Assembly: GCA_022736205.1 (NCBI GenBank)
Contig: DZAT01000003.1
Coordinates: 13,285-64,822, forward strand
Reading direction: 5' to 3'
Source of the DNA: Thiomicrospira cyclica
Lineage (GTDB): Bacteria; Pseudomonadota; Gammaproteobacteria; Thiomicrospirales; Thiomicrospiraceae
Length of the DNA: 51,538 nucleotides
A program made the position numbers and the translations under genes. Position 1 is the stretch's first letter, and the number at the start of each line of letters is the position of its first letter. The notes beneath the pieces were generated by a model. That model was not told the DNA's origin. It made no database searches and saw nothing but the letters and a program-made list of their open reading frames with translations. Below, in pieces: positions 28,620 through 37,667 of this stretch.

Positions 28620-29855
28620 ATGCAAAAAAAATCACTATTATTAATGGGCTGGATGCTGAGTATTCTGGCTGGCGGTACGCTGATGTTAATGGGGCAGATG
28701 CTTGTCGCTGTGGCTGTGGTGGTTTCTGCCGTCTTTTGGACGCTGCTCATGGCGCAGTTAAAAGCAGCTGAAGGTGCGTCATCAATGGGTGTAGCGTCGT
28801 CGGGTCGTCCTGTGGCGATGGCTTCTAAGGGAACGGGTGCTGCGGAAGCACAAGCAACAGGCGAAGCCTTACAAGTCATTATGCATGACGTTGATGCTGT
28901 TATTGATCAGGAAGTTGAAATTGTTCGTGGCGAATTATTTCAAGTGAAAGACTTAATTGCTGAAGCGGTTGAAACACTAAACAGTAGCTTTACCAACCTA
29001 AACGATGCCAGTCAGCGTGAGGGTGACGTGGTGATGAGTTTGATGGCAAATATTGGTGGTACTGATGGTGGCATGACCATTCAAAAGTTTTCGCAAGAAA
29101 CGGGCGATATCATGAAATATCTCATCGACCTGATTGTCAATATCAGTCATCGTAGTCGTAATACGGTCATGAAAATCGACGAAATGGTGATGCAGATTAA
29201 TGCGATCTTCGTTCTGCTAGAAGACGTTAAAACCATCGCTGATCAAACAAATCTATTAGCATTGAATGCGGCGATTGAAGCAGCAAGAGCGGGTGATGCG
29301 GGTCGTGGATTCGCTGTTGTCGCTGATGAAGTTCGTAAATTATCGTTGCATTCGAATCAGTTAACAGAGCAAATTCGTCGCAAAGCAGAACAAACGAAAC
29401 TAACGGTCGATGAAGTAAAAGATATTGTTGGCGACACCGCGCACAAAGATATGCAAGAGGCTACTGACTCTAAAGCGCGTGTTGACAACATGATGGAAGG
29501 TCTCGCAAACATGAACCATTCAATCAGTTCTCGTTTGGGCGATGTTTCTGAAATTATTCGTGATATTGATTACAACGTTTCAAATGCGATTCGTTCGTTG
29601 CAGTTCGAAGACATTACCCGTCAGTTAGTCGAGCAGGTACAAAATCACTTAGATAATTTGAACAGTATGGCAAGAACCACACAACACTCGACGGTTGAGA
29701 TGATGGCAACGCCAGTTTTATCTTCTGAAGACTATGCCGAACGCATGGAAACCTTACGTACCATTATTCATGCGGAACGTGAGCGTATTGAAACCACGCG
29801 TATGCACCGCGTTAAGGCGGCATCGTTGGATGCTGGGGATGTTGATCTTTTTTAA
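28620..29855 (+). CDS. Methyl-accepting chemotaxis-like protein without sensor domain
   Basis: The N-terminus has two hydrophobic segments (residues about 5-22 and 25-46) with almost no periplasmic loop. A signaling coiled-coil follows, with the conserved hairpin tip [20 protein letters not shown] and [13 protein letters not shown] (about 209-241) that contacts CheA/CheW. Length is 411 aa. The lack of a ligand-binding domain and the position 78 bases after cheB suggest either sensing of membrane or cytoplasmic cues, or a coupling role. The C-terminal region ([18 protein letters not shown]) resembles receptors that act with CheD/CheZ-like phosphatase systems. GGGAG precedes ATG 28620. Confidence 0.85.
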   Translation: MQKKSLLLMGWMLSILAGGTLMLMGQMLVAVAVVVSAVFWTLLMAQLKAAEGASSMGVASSGRPVAMASKGTGAAEAQATGEALQVIMHDVDAVIDQEVEIVRGELFQVKDLIAEAVETLNSSFTNLNDASQREGDVVMSLMANIGGTDGGMTIQKFSQETGDIMKYLIDLIVNISHRSRNTVMKIDEMVMQINAIFVLLEDVKTIADQTNLLALNAAIEAARAGDAGRGFAVVADEVRKLSLHSNQLTEQIRRKAEQTKLTVDEVKDIVGDTAHKDMQEATDSKARVDNMMEGLANMNHSISSRLGDVSEIIRDIDYNVSNAIRSLQFEDITRQLVEQVQNHLDNLNSMARTTQHSTVEMMATPVLSSEDYAERMETLRTIIHAERERIETTRMHRVKAASLDAGDVDLF

Positions 29856-29878
29856 CGTGTTTGTGGGTTGGTGTGGGC

Positions 29879-31045
29879 ATGACCGTTTCCTTTTTTGACA
29901 AACAGATTGATCGTATCGGAACCTGGGCAGAAAAATACGAAGCGCGTCAAACGGTGTTTGGACGCGCCGACGTGGAACCACTGTGGGTTGCTGATATGGA
30001 TTTTGCAACACCTCCCTTTGTCATTAATGCATTAACCGAGCGCCTTGCTCATCCTGTTTTGGGTTACACGCAAGCACCCGAAGCGGTAGCGCAGTCAGTA
30101 TGTGATTGGCAACTGCGGCGGCATGATTGGCAGACACAAACACAAGATCTTGTCTGGCTTGGGAGTGTGGTTAGTGGGCTTTATCTGGCGGTGCAGGCAC
30201 TGACGCAGCCAGACGAGTGTGTCATGGTTTTTACGCCAGTCTATCCACCCTTTATGAAAGCAGTGATCGACAATAGTCGACAATTAGTAACCGTACCCTT
30301 GCTGAATATTAATCAACGCTATCAACTCGATTTTACAGCCATAGAATCGTATATGTGCAGTCGCAACATTACGTTATTGCTCTTAGCCAATCCTCACAAT
30401 CCATCAGGTCGCGTCTGGTCTAAAGAAACCTTGAATACGTTAGCGGGATTATGCTTAAAGTATCATGTTAAGGTCGTTAGTGATGAAGTCTGGAGTGACT
30501 TGATACTCGATCAACGTACAAAACATATTCCTTTTGCCAGTATCTGCGCAGATATTAGCGCGCAAACGGTCACATTAGGCTCAACCAGTAAAACCTTTAA
30601 TCTTGCCGCGTTGCAGACGGGCTATGCCTTGATCACGAATGCTGTGTTGCGTCAGAAATTTCGACGACAACATACCCTGACACGTGCCAGTGAGCCTAAC
30701 TTATTGGGATTACACGCGTTGCAAGCCGCCTATTCCGATGACGGCGTGCGATGGTTAGCCGACTTGTTGATGTATTTGCACGGCAATTTAGCTCTAGTCG
30801 CGTCTGAGCTTTCAGGGTCGGGTGTTGATATGATGATGCCAGAAGCAAGTTATTTGATTTGGTTAGATTTTACTCAGCGTTTTGAAGCACAAAGCGACTT
30901 GGTACGTTGGTGTGTTGACGTTTGCAGTTTAGGGCTGAGTAGTGGAACACATTTTGGTGAAGTGGGTAAGGGGTTTATGCGTCTGAATATGGCGTTGCCT
31001 CGTTCAAGGTTAGCGCTCGCTTTAGCAAGCTTGAAGAGCCTTTAG
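29879..31045 (+). CDS. PatB/MalY-family PLP-dependent aminotransferase (putative C-S lyase)
   Basis: Fold-type I PLP enzyme. The PatB N-terminus is RIGTWAEKYEARQTVFGRADVEPLWVADMDF (first conserved block, residues about 11-41). ANPHNPSGRVW and VVSDEVWSDL hold the substrate and PLP contacts. The PLP lysine is K238 in GSTSKTFN. MalY/PatB enzymes cleave C-S bonds of cystathionine and similar thioethers, and some act as regulators. Length is 388 aa from ATG 29879; the upstream in-frame ATG 29861 has no family match before it. It begins 23 bases after the chemoreceptor gene, and a shared transcript is possible. Confidence 0.88.
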   Translation: MTVSFFDKQIDRIGTWAEKYEARQTVFGRADVEPLWVADMDFATPPFVINALTERLAHPVLGYTQAPEAVAQSVCDWQLRRHDWQTQTQDLVWLGSVVSGLYLAVQALTQPDECVMVFTPVYPPFMKAVIDNSRQLVTVPLLNINQRYQLDFTAIESYMCSRNITLLLLANPHNPSGRVWSKETLNTLAGLCLKYHVKVVSDEVWSDLILDQRTKHIPFASICADISAQTVTLGSTSKTFNLAALQTGYALITNAVLRQKFRRQHTLTRASEPNLLGLHALQAAYSDDGVRWLADLLMYLHGNLALVASELSGSGVDMMMPEASYLIWLDFTQRFEAQSDLVRWCVDVCSLGLSSGTHFGEVGKGFMRLNMALPRSRLALALASLKSL

Positions 31046-31135
31046 CAGCTTACACGAGCCACAAACTTTTGTTGGTGCTTTGTTTTTGAATATGATTTAT
31101 CATAGACAAACAATGAACCACCTAAGGGCGGTTAT

Positions 31136-32032
31136 ATGCGCTACGTACTTTTTTTATTTGCCTTTATTTTTTCTTTATCAGCGAGTGCAAAAACGTTAAT
31201 GATTAATCATGAAACGTGGCAAATTCATGATCAGGGTAAGGGCGATGTGGTTCTGGTCTTAGGAGGCGGGCCTGCCTTTACGGTTTGGAATCTGCTGCCA
31301 CTACAGCAACATATTGCGCAACGTCATCGGGCGATTTTATTTGATATGCGCGGTGTGGGCGATCAACAGGATTTGATCTTGCCGACAAGTGCGTTATTAA
31401 GTCAGTGGATTGAAGACATTGAAGCTGTGCGTAAGGCGTTAGGCGTGACGCAAATGACCTTAGTCGGACACTCGTGGGGCGGCTTGATGAGTTTGTTGTA
31501 TGCGAAACACCATCCTAAGCAGGTTAAAAAGCTGGTGCTACTTAACCCTGTCGATCCCGAAAAGCGTGGCTTAACCGATATATTAGATCGTATTAATGAG
31601 CGCCAGAATCAACATAAACCGCAAGAATGGGATGCAAATTGGGATAATGATCAGACGACGTTAACTAGAACGGAAGACGAGGTTAAGTTGTATCAAATTC
31701 GGCAGGTGTTGCCGACCTATTTCACCGACTTTGCCATGGGTGAACGCTATGCCGCGCAGTTTGAGGCAAAAGATTTTTACCCTGATTTAAACAGCCGTAT
31801 CTGGCAAGAATACGATGCTTTATCCTTTACGAGAGGGGATGCCTTGGTTCTAAGTAATAAACCCTTGCATTTCGCTGATTGTAATGACGATTTATTAATG
31901 CCTGAAAATCGTGACGGGTTGCGTACTTACTTCCCAAAGATGAAAGAAAAAGTATTTCAGCAATGCGCACATTTTCCTTGGATAGAACAACCAAAACGCT
32001 TTTATCCTTGGTTTAATCGAGCGCTTAATTAG
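31136..32032 (+). CDS. Exported alpha/beta hydrolase (proline iminopeptidase-like)
   Basis: An N-terminal signal peptide (residues 1-18, MRYVLFLFAFIFSLSASA) directs export. The alpha/beta-hydrolase core follows: oxyanion-hole region VLGGGPAFTVWNL, DMRGVGDQQ, and nucleophile elbow GHSWGG with Ser113. A candidate catalytic Asp lies in FADCNDDLLMPEN, and the catalytic His279 is in CAHFPWIE. The HGGP motif of prolyl aminopeptidases is GGGP here. The substrate cannot be predicted. AAGGGCGG precedes ATG 31136. It converges on the photolyase-like pair. Confidence 0.82.
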   Translation: MRYVLFLFAFIFSLSASAKTLMINHETWQIHDQGKGDVVLVLGGGPAFTVWNLLPLQQHIAQRHRAILFDMRGVGDQQDLILPTSALLSQWIEDIEAVRKALGVTQMTLVGHSWGGLMSLLYAKHHPKQVKKLVLLNPVDPEKRGLTDILDRINERQNQHKPQEWDANWDNDQTTLTRTEDEVKLYQIRQVLPTYFTDFAMGERYAAQFEAKDFYPDLNSRIWQEYDALSFTRGDALVLSNKPLHFADCNDDLLMPENRDGLRTYFPKMKEKVFQQCAHFPWIEQPKRFYPWFNRALN

Positions 32033-32057
32033 GCTTGTATTTTAACGCTCAGAATGA

Positions 32058-32507
32058 TTAGTGCAATTTAACACCCTTGCCTATTTTGCGCGGTAAGCTA
32101 TTAGGAAGACATTGTGTTTCAACCTGTTGCCAATAGGCGTAAAAGCGTTTGCAGGGTTTCAGTTTTGTTTCATCAATCCATTGGATTCGCTGAGTTAACT
32201 GCATGGGAATTGCTTTTACCACGCTGTTAATAAGTTGGTTCAGATTAGGATCGATGGCTTCCTGTACACTCAGTTGTGAGGGTTGTTTGCTTTGCATTAG
32301 CGCAGATAGTGTCTCTAGCGTGTCGCCATGCCAAATTTCGATAGGTAGCTCACACAAGGTTTCATAAATAAACACCAAACGTTTTAAAGACCAGCCCTGC
32401 TGTGCAAAATAGTCACCATCCCAAATAAAAATCAGCGCATCATTTGCTGAGTCAAAGTCTTTTGGCAAGCATAGCGATTCGTCGTGTAACCAATAAATCG
32501 TTTTCAT
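32058..32507 (-). CDS. Photolyase N-terminal-domain-like protein
   Basis: A 149-residue protein of the type annotated as deoxyribodipyrimidine photolyase N-terminal-like: YWLHDESLCLPKDFDSANDALIFIWD, then SLKRLVFIYETLCELPIEIWHGDTLETLSALM. It resembles the antenna-binding Rossmann half of photolyases but is shorter than usual (about 150 rather than 170-200 residues). Its ATG overlaps the stop of the FAD-domain gene by 4 bases (32504-32507), so the two are translated together and may form one enzyme from two chains. The fold call is by pattern and less certain than the neighbour. Confidence 0.65.
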   Translation of the reverse strand: MKTIYWLHDESLCLPKDFDSANDALIFIWDGDYFAQQGWSLKRLVFIYETLCELPIEIWHGDTLETLSALMQSKQPSQLSVQEAIDPNLNQLINSVVKAIPMQLTQRIQWIDETKLKPCKRFYAYWQQVETQCLPNSLPRKIGKGVKLH

Positions 32508-33301
32508 GATGTTTTCTCTGGCATATTAGGGAACAGATCAAGATGAATATCCTCGTAACTGGTATCAAATAGACGATTACTAGGGTGTTCGGTATCGAGT
32601 AGGTTGCTTGAAAACTGACGAACATTGTCTAAATTGAAAATGTAGGGTTTGCTGCTAAAGGTTGAAGCAACCCATTGCCAAGAGTAGTTATTACTGACAA
32701 TGTCGCCATCAAGTAAATGATTTAGAAACCACTGCGCACCAGCTTGCCACTGTATCCTACGCCAGTGAATCACATAACTGGCAAGATAAAGTCGGCAATG
32801 ATTATGTAAATACCCCGTTGTCTTTAATTGGCTAATCATCTGATCAATGATCTTAACCCCTGTTGTGCCTTGTTCAATATCCTTGGGCAAATGAGGGGCA
32901 TAATCCTGCTCATGAAACCCTGTTTTGTAAGCTTCTTTGCTTTTCCAAATAAGATCGGGTGATTGCTGGTGGATATGCTGAAAAAACTGCCGCCATGCCA
33001 ATTGTTGGATAAAGCGAATGGCTGTTTCATCACTGACCTTTTGATGAACAAACATCGCTAGGTGATGAGCAGCAATGATGCCGTGGCGCAAATAAGGGGA
33101 CAATCTTGACACAGCGCCCGACAAATGGTTTCTGTTGTGACTGTATGCCGTTAGGTTTAGCTGCGCTAAAGCGGTTTCTGCTGCCGATAAGCCACCGATA
33201 ATCGTTGCGCTTTCATTTTTCATGGATTGATTGCTTAACTGAGCAACATAGTTGATTAACGCTTGACGATCGTCAAACTGACGCTGCAGTAAAATGGCCA
33301 T
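32504..33301 (-). CDS. Stand-alone photolyase/cryptochrome FAD-binding domain protein
   Basis: 265 residues equal to the C-terminal helical FAD domain of photolyases, without an N-terminal half. Signatures in order: SGAVSRLSPYLRHGII (about 62-77), QQLAWRQFFQHIH (111-123), TTGYLHNHCRLYLASYVIHW, GDIVSNNYSWQWVASTFSSK and PYIFNLDNVRQFS. The Asn-Asn-x-x-Trp-x-Trp segment that contacts flavin N5 and starts the electron-transfer Trp chain is intact, so light-driven flavin chemistry is plausible. It is first in a two-gene operon with the N-domain-like protein; the order is reversed relative to a normal fused photolyase. Confidence 0.88.
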   Translation of the reverse strand: MAILLQRQFDDRQALINYVAQLSNQSMKNESATIIGGLSAAETALAQLNLTAYSHNRNHLSGAVSRLSPYLRHGIIAAHHLAMFVHQKVSDETAIRFIQQLAWRQFFQHIHQQSPDLIWKSKEAYKTGFHEQDYAPHLPKDIEQGTTGVKIIDQMISQLKTTGYLHNHCRLYLASYVIHWRRIQWQAGAQWFLNHLLDGDIVSNNYSWQWVASTFSSKPYIFNLDNVRQFSSNLLDTEHPSNRLFDTSYEDIHLDLFPNMPEKTS

Positions 33302-33352
33302 CTAAACGTTACTCCCATTAGAATCGTCGCACTTCAACCTATATTGTAGGAC

Positions 33353-33450
33353 ACCTCTAAAAACCCGTCATTCCCGCGAAAGCGGGAAACTATATCATTG
33401 ATTTTATGGATCCCCGCATACGCGAGGATGGCGAAATATGGAGGTTTTTA
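33353..33450. repeat. Palindromic intergenic repeat (TCATTCCCGCG-type)
   Basis: The core 33366-33433 starts CGTCATTCCCGCGAAAGCGG and ends GGATCCCCGCATACGCGAGG followed by ATGGCG, with an AT-rich center. This is the widespread proteobacterial palindromic element, here partly decayed on its right arm. CTAAAAACC (33357-33365) and its inverted partner GGTTTTTA (33443-33450) flank it. It lies between two minus-strand genes and may act as a transcript-end hairpin. Confidence 0.7.
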
Positions 33451-33464
33451 CAACCCTACCTTAA

Positions 33465-34571
33465 TCAATCAATATAATCGTCATCATTATCGCGCCATGT
33501 TTTGCGCTGTGGTGGCTTGGTTGTGCCGCGTACTAACTTGGTTCTGTCAGGTGCTTTTGCCTGACCGCCGCGCACATCAAAAGTCGAGCGATTCGTACTT
33601 GATGGTGTTGGGTGCATGCCACGACCACCATCACGGCTTGGTGCAGCGCGACTGATACCACGCGCATTCACATCGCCACGACGTGGATTGGCTGCACGAT
33701 CAGACAAATCGGTACGTTCTGGCGCTTCTTTTTCGAAACGTGATGATTGACGCGGTGCAAAACCGATACGACCGTTACTATTAAACGGACGCTTGGCGCG
33801 CTGCTGTTCGATCAAAGGTAACGCAGGTAATTCAACCGCAGCCAACAAGTCATTGATCTGATCACGGGTGGCTAATTGCGCATGACCTAAACGCAAGGTT
33901 TTGGGCAATGAAACACCTGCAAAGGCAGTACGTTTTAAGCGACTTACTCGCACGCCTTGGCTTTCCCACAAACGACGCACTTCACGGTTACGCCCTTCGA
34001 GCAACGTCACTTTATACCAACGGTTAATACTGTCAGTTGGCTCAAACGATTTAAGCGGTTCAAGCTTGTCAAAATTTGCCATACCGTCCTCAAGCGGAAC
34101 ACCTTTAACAAGCTTATCGCAAATCTCTTTAGACACTTCACCAAATACACGAACCAAATATTCGCGTTCAATTTCACGCGAAGGGTGCATTAAGCGATTC
34201 GCCAACTCACCGTTGTTTGTCAGCAACAACAACCCTGTGGTGTTAATATCCAAACGACCAATTGCAATCCAACGCCCAGAATCGGGCTTAGGGAGCTTTT
34301 CAAAAATTGTCTCACGTCCTTTTTCATCCGAACGCGTTACCAATTCGTCTTCACGCTTGTTATACAATAAAACCTGTGTGACAGGCTGCAATAATTCTTC
34401 CGCTTTAATTAAACGCCCACGAACTTGAATTTGATCTGTCTCGCTAACGCGCTCACCCAAGGTCGCAACGTGACCGTTTAAACGAACCAGACCAGCACTA
34501 ATCCAACCTTCAATTTCACGACGCGATCCCATACCAGCACGGGCTAATACTTTTTGTAATTTTTCGTTCAT
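33465..34571 (-). CDS. rluB: 23S rRNA pseudouridine synthase RluB (U2605 type)
   Basis: Isomerizes a uridine in 23S rRNA. An N-terminal S4 RNA-binding domain (residues 1-60; EKLQKVLARAGMGSRREIEGW) is followed by the RsuA/RluB catalytic domain with IGRLDINTTGLLLLTNNGEL (Asp108 is the nucleophile) and EGRNREVRRLWESQGVRVSRLKR. The last 110 residues are a disordered, Arg- and Ser-rich extension ending in acidic DNDDDYID. Length is 368 aa. It lies downstream of yciO, the same pairing as in E. coli. Confidence 0.93.
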   Translation of the reverse strand: MNEKLQKVLARAGMGSRREIEGWISAGLVRLNGHVATLGERVSETDQIQVRGRLIKAEELLQPVTQVLLYNKREDELVTRSDEKGRETIFEKLPKPDSGRWIAIGRLDINTTGLLLLTNNGELANRLMHPSREIEREYLVRVFGEVSKEICDKLVKGVPLEDGMANFDKLEPLKSFEPTDSINRWYKVTLLEGRNREVRRLWESQGVRVSRLKRTAFAGVSLPKTLRLGHAQLATRDQINDLLAAVELPALPLIEQQRAKRPFNSNGRIGFAPRQSSRFEKEAPERTDLSDRAANPRRGDVNARGISRAAPSRDGGRGMHPTPSSTNRSTFDVRGGQAKAPDRTKLVRGTTKPPQRKTWRDNDDDYID

Positions 34572-34634
34572 GTTTGTTTTTTATTATTCCTTAATTCAAA
34601 AAACACGCAAAGCGCAGTTAGTGAAATGTTCTAT

Positions 34635-35255
34635 TTACCATGGTAATTTACCAGACCCCTGACGCACCACTTCTGGTGATCCAGACGTTAAATCGACAAC
34701 AGTGGTCGGCTCATGTCCTACCCATCCCGCATCAATAACGCCGTCAATGCGCGAACCAATCGCTTCTAAAACACTATCCGCATCAGTCAGTGGAAATTCA
34801 TCACCTGGTAAAATCAAACTCACACTAAGCAGTGGGCCATTAATTTCGCTTAACAATGCCTGTACCACTTTATAATCAGGCACACGTAAACCAATATCAC
34901 TTCGTTTCGGATGCCATAAGCGCTTTGGAACATCCTTAGTGGCAGGTAAAATAATGGTAAACGCACCAGGCGTGAGCGCTTTTACCATTCGAAAAACAGT
35001 GTTATCAATTTGAGCATACTGACTTAAATGCGATAAATCTTTACAAACCAATGTAAAGTGATGCGTTTCTGGCAGTTGACGAATTGCACGAATGCGGTCT
35101 AATGCTTCTTTATTATCGAGACAACAACCCAGTGCGTATCCCGAATCTGTTGGATAAGCAACCACGCCACCATTACGAATAGATGCGCCCGCCTGAGCAA
35201 GTAAACGCTGCTGAGGATTATCAGGATGAACTGTCCAGCGATGTGTCATCGTCAT
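34635..35255 (-). CDS. yciO: YciO/Sua5/YrdC-family protein
   Basis: Related to TsaC/Sua5, which makes the threonylcarbamoyl-AMP precursor of t6A tRNA modification. The nucleotide-binding block is GGVVAYPTDSGYALGC, followed by RIRAIRQLPETHHFTLVCKDLSHLSQYA and ALTPGAFTIILPAT. The 206 aa and position before rluB indicate YciO rather than TsaC. YciO's cellular function is less certain than TsaC's. A TATAAT/TTAACC promoter lies just upstream on the minus strand. Confidence 0.9.
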   Translation of the reverse strand: MTMTHRWTVHPDNPQQRLLAQAGASIRNGGVVAYPTDSGYALGCCLDNKEALDRIRAIRQLPETHHFTLVCKDLSHLSQYAQIDNTVFRMVKALTPGAFTIILPATKDVPKRLWHPKRSDIGLRVPDYKVVQALLSEINGPLLSVSLILPGDEFPLTDADSVLEAIGSRIDGVIDAGWVGHEPTTVVDLTSGSPEVVRQGSGKLPW

Positions 35256-35283
35256 CTCTCTTTCTTAACCATTAATTTAAGCT

Positions 35284-35312
35284 ATTATAGCGAAACATTC
35301 AGAGCTGGTTAA
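35284..35312 (-). promoter_or_regulatory. Sigma-70 promoter of yciO
   Basis: On the minus strand TTAACC (35312-35307) and TATAAT (35289-35284) are separated by 17 bases, about 30 bases before the yciO start. The rest of the 35256-35534 gap is AT-rich, with no ORF I can support. Confidence 0.65.
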
Positions 35313-35534
35313 AAATAAGTTTTTTCCCTTGAAGAATACAAATTGAAAATACGATAAAAGTCATGATTTGTCAATCGCATGCTATTAATTGATAGCGTAT
35401 AATTTTCAAAAAAATACAATAACGAAATACTTTAAAAAAGAAGTTGCTGCCAATATCCAAAGCAATCAAAATTGACTTTCAGCGATTAGCAACCTAACGT
35501 GTCTTTCCATGCTAGAGCGTTATGATTCAGACGC

Positions 35535-35822
35535 TTACTTCAACTTATAGTAAGTCGCATTTAAGTATTGTGTTACTGCCTGCACATCTTCAGGAAACCA
35601 GCCAGTGCCTAACTGCGTATTGCAGTTCTCGACTGATGTGCCCAAATAAGCCAAGGTTTTTACCTTGCGATTGTCTCGCTTATACATCTCAGCCTGATGG
35701 CATCCCATACAGTTTTTATCGTGTAGGGCTTTGCCTTCACTAATCATGTCAGCTTGTGCGGTTAATGATAGGCTTGTTACACAAAAAAATGTAAAAAGAG
35801 AAAAGGTGAATGATGTTTTCAT
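35535..35822 (-). CDS. Small periplasmic monoheme cytochrome c
   Basis: A 95-residue precursor with a signal peptide (about residues 1-24, ending LTAQADM) and one heme-attachment site CMGCH (38-42). A C-terminal helix (WFPEDVQAVTQYLNATYY) matches the end of class I cytochromes c. No clear C-terminal Met ligand is visible (the only downstream Met is M46, close after the heme site), so the sixth heme ligand is uncertain. It is divergent from ycaO. Its redox partner is unknown. Confidence 0.85.
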   Translation of the reverse strand: MKTSFTFSLFTFFCVTSLSLTAQADMISEGKALHDKNCMGCHQAEMYKRDNRKVKTLAYLGTSVENCNTQLGTGWFPEDVQAVTQYLNATYYKLK

Positions 35823-35912
35823 AATGCGTTCCTTTCTGTAGCCAGATGATCTGTTATGATTTGATGCGCTTTCATCATAAATTAAAATTGCACGAATAAA
35901 AAGGGGGTTGAT

Positions 35913-37616
35913 ATGCTCGAAAAAACTTACTTGACGGGAAAAGCCGACTATTTAGAGTCGAGCCTTGCCCGAATGTCGGATCACTTGGCTCGTTATGGCT
36001 TTAGTTTGGATTTTTCAGCATGGTTAAATCCAGCGCCCTATATTCATTCGGTACACGTTAAAGACAGTGATTGTCCTGCCTTATTTGCTAATGGTAAAGG
36101 CATCAGCGCCAAGGCCGCGCAAGCGAGTGCGATGGGTGAGTTTATTGAGCGCCTAGGGTCACATTATCTTTTTGCTGATTATTATCTTGGACAAACACCC
36201 TCTGGTTTTTTGATGCACCCACAAGAGAAGCGGATTGATGTCGCTCAGTTTAACAAACAAGATGTACTCAACGCGTCCTTATGGGCTATTTACGATGTCG
36301 ATGATGAGATTGCGGCAGAACACCTGATTGCGTTACAAGATGCAAATACAAGTATTACGGCTATGCCAATGATGGCTGTTGGGAGCAACGAAAATACTTA
36401 TTTCCCGATTAATTTACTCAATACACTTTATGCCAGTAACGGCTTGGCAGCAGGCAATACTTTGGCAGAGGCGGGCGTGCAAGCCTTATCGGAAGTTTTT
36501 GAGCGTTGGGTGCGTGTGCAAATTTTGCACAATGCTTGGTGTTTGCCCGCTATGCCAAAATCAGTATGGGAAAGCATGCCGAGTATTACCGAAGCGGCGG
36601 ATGCGCTACGTGTTCAGGGCATTCGTTTAGATATCCGTGATGCTTCTTTGGGTGGAAAGTATCCCGTGGTTGCGATCATTTTACACGACGAACTTGATGG
36701 TCGCTCATTTGTTTCCTTTGGCGCACATCCGATTTTTGAAGTAGCGATTGAGCGCACGCTAACAGAATCCTTGCAAGGGCGTGATTTAAGCAGTCGCGAT
36801 GGCTTTGAATACCCCAGTATCGACCAAGACTTTATTGCTAGCGATGAAAATCGTGAGGCACATTTTATTGATGCCAGCGGGCGATGGCATTTAGGCTTCT
36901 TTGGTCAGCAAGCCAATTTTGAGGCGGTGGCGTGGGATTTTTCGGGCGACATTGACGCGCAATGGCAACAACTCAAGCAAATTGTCACTGATGCAGGTTT
37001 TACGCTGTATTGGCAACATCATCAGCAGTTGGGCTTGGCGGTGGTGCGCTTGGTTGTACCAGGAATGTCCGAAATTTATCCGATGCAAGATTTATTGGAT
37101 GGTAATGCCAATCGTGGCTTGCCGCTCAAACAGGCATTAAATGCGATTGATTGGCATAAAGATCGCACCTTTGAGCAATTCCTAGCGTTATTGGAGCAAG
37201 AGGCTTATCCCGCGCATACTCGTGTTGCTAGCTTAATTGGCTTGTTACCCGATATTGGTACACCTTGGGCTTGGTTAACCATCGCTGAATTGAAGCTGGG
37301 GGCATTGCTCTATTTAGGAGATTTTAGTGCTGCTTTGCAGGCTTTAGGCGAAGTCTTTGCGATTGGGCGTGATACGCCAGAATACCACGCCTTAGAAATG
37401 GCATTGCCTTTGTTAATAGATGAGCAGTTAGAATCGAAAGGCGAGGCTTTACCCATTTTATTTGGCGAAGAGCGCTGGTCTCAGTTGGTGCAGTGGCTGG
37501 ATGGTGAAACATTTATTTGGGATATGGAGCTTATCGCGCCAGAGCGTTATTCAGCACGTCATCAGGCTTTATTACGTGCGCATGCCCGTATAAACAGCGC
37601 GTTGTCGCAAGCATAA
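35913..37616 (+). CDS. ycaO: YcaO, ribosomal protein S12 methylthiolation accessory factor
   Basis: YcaO-family ATP-dependent protein; E. coli YcaO potentiates RimO methylthiolation of ribosomal protein S12. The YcaO domain (about residues 55-400) has GKGISAKAAQASAMGEFIERL and GLAAGNTLAEAGVQALSEVFERWV with the ATP/Mg-binding glutamates. The C-terminal 150 residues are a helical TPR-like region typical of the non-peptide-biosynthesis YcaO group. The 567 aa are close to the E. coli size (586). No RiPP precursor peptide or dehydrogenase lies nearby, so a thiazoline peptide pathway is not indicated. Confidence 0.92.
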   Translation: MLEKTYLTGKADYLESSLARMSDHLARYGFSLDFSAWLNPAPYIHSVHVKDSDCPALFANGKGISAKAAQASAMGEFIERLGSHYLFADYYLGQTPSGFLMHPQEKRIDVAQFNKQDVLNASLWAIYDVDDEIAAEHLIALQDANTSITAMPMMAVGSNENTYFPINLLNTLYASNGLAAGNTLAEAGVQALSEVFERWVRVQILHNAWCLPAMPKSVWESMPSITEAADALRVQGIRLDIRDASLGGKYPVVAIILHDELDGRSFVSFGAHPIFEVAIERTLTESLQGRDLSSRDGFEYPSIDQDFIASDENREAHFIDASGRWHLGFFGQQANFEAVAWDFSGDIDAQWQQLKQIVTDAGFTLYWQHHQQLGLAVVRLVVPGMSEIYPMQDLLDGNANRGLPLKQALNAIDWHKDRTFEQFLALLEQEAYPAHTRVASLIGLLPDIGTPWAWLTIAELKLGALLYLGDFSAALQALGEVFAIGRDTPEYHALEMALPLLIDEQLESKGEALPILFGEERWSQLVQWLDGETFIWDMELIAPERYSARHQALLRAHARINSALSQA

Positions 37617-37667
37617 TAAAACAGAATCTGATAAAATGTATGGAGTTATTACTAGGGCGTTGACAGC

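Noticed and set aside
31046..31135. Terminator after the PatB-like gene
   Set aside because: The inverted repeat around GAGCCACAAAC/TGTTGGTGCT has several mismatches and cannot be distinguished from chance.
33366..33433. CRISPR repeat or attachment site in the rluB-photolyase gap
   Set aside because: There is a single palindromic unit with no spacers; it matches the common intergenic TCATTCCCGCG palindrome of proteobacteria.
35913..37616. ycaO as the core of a thiazole/oxazole-modified peptide cluster
   Set aside because: No precursor peptide, dehydrogenase or E1-like partner is nearby, and the length and C-terminus match the E. coli YcaO type.
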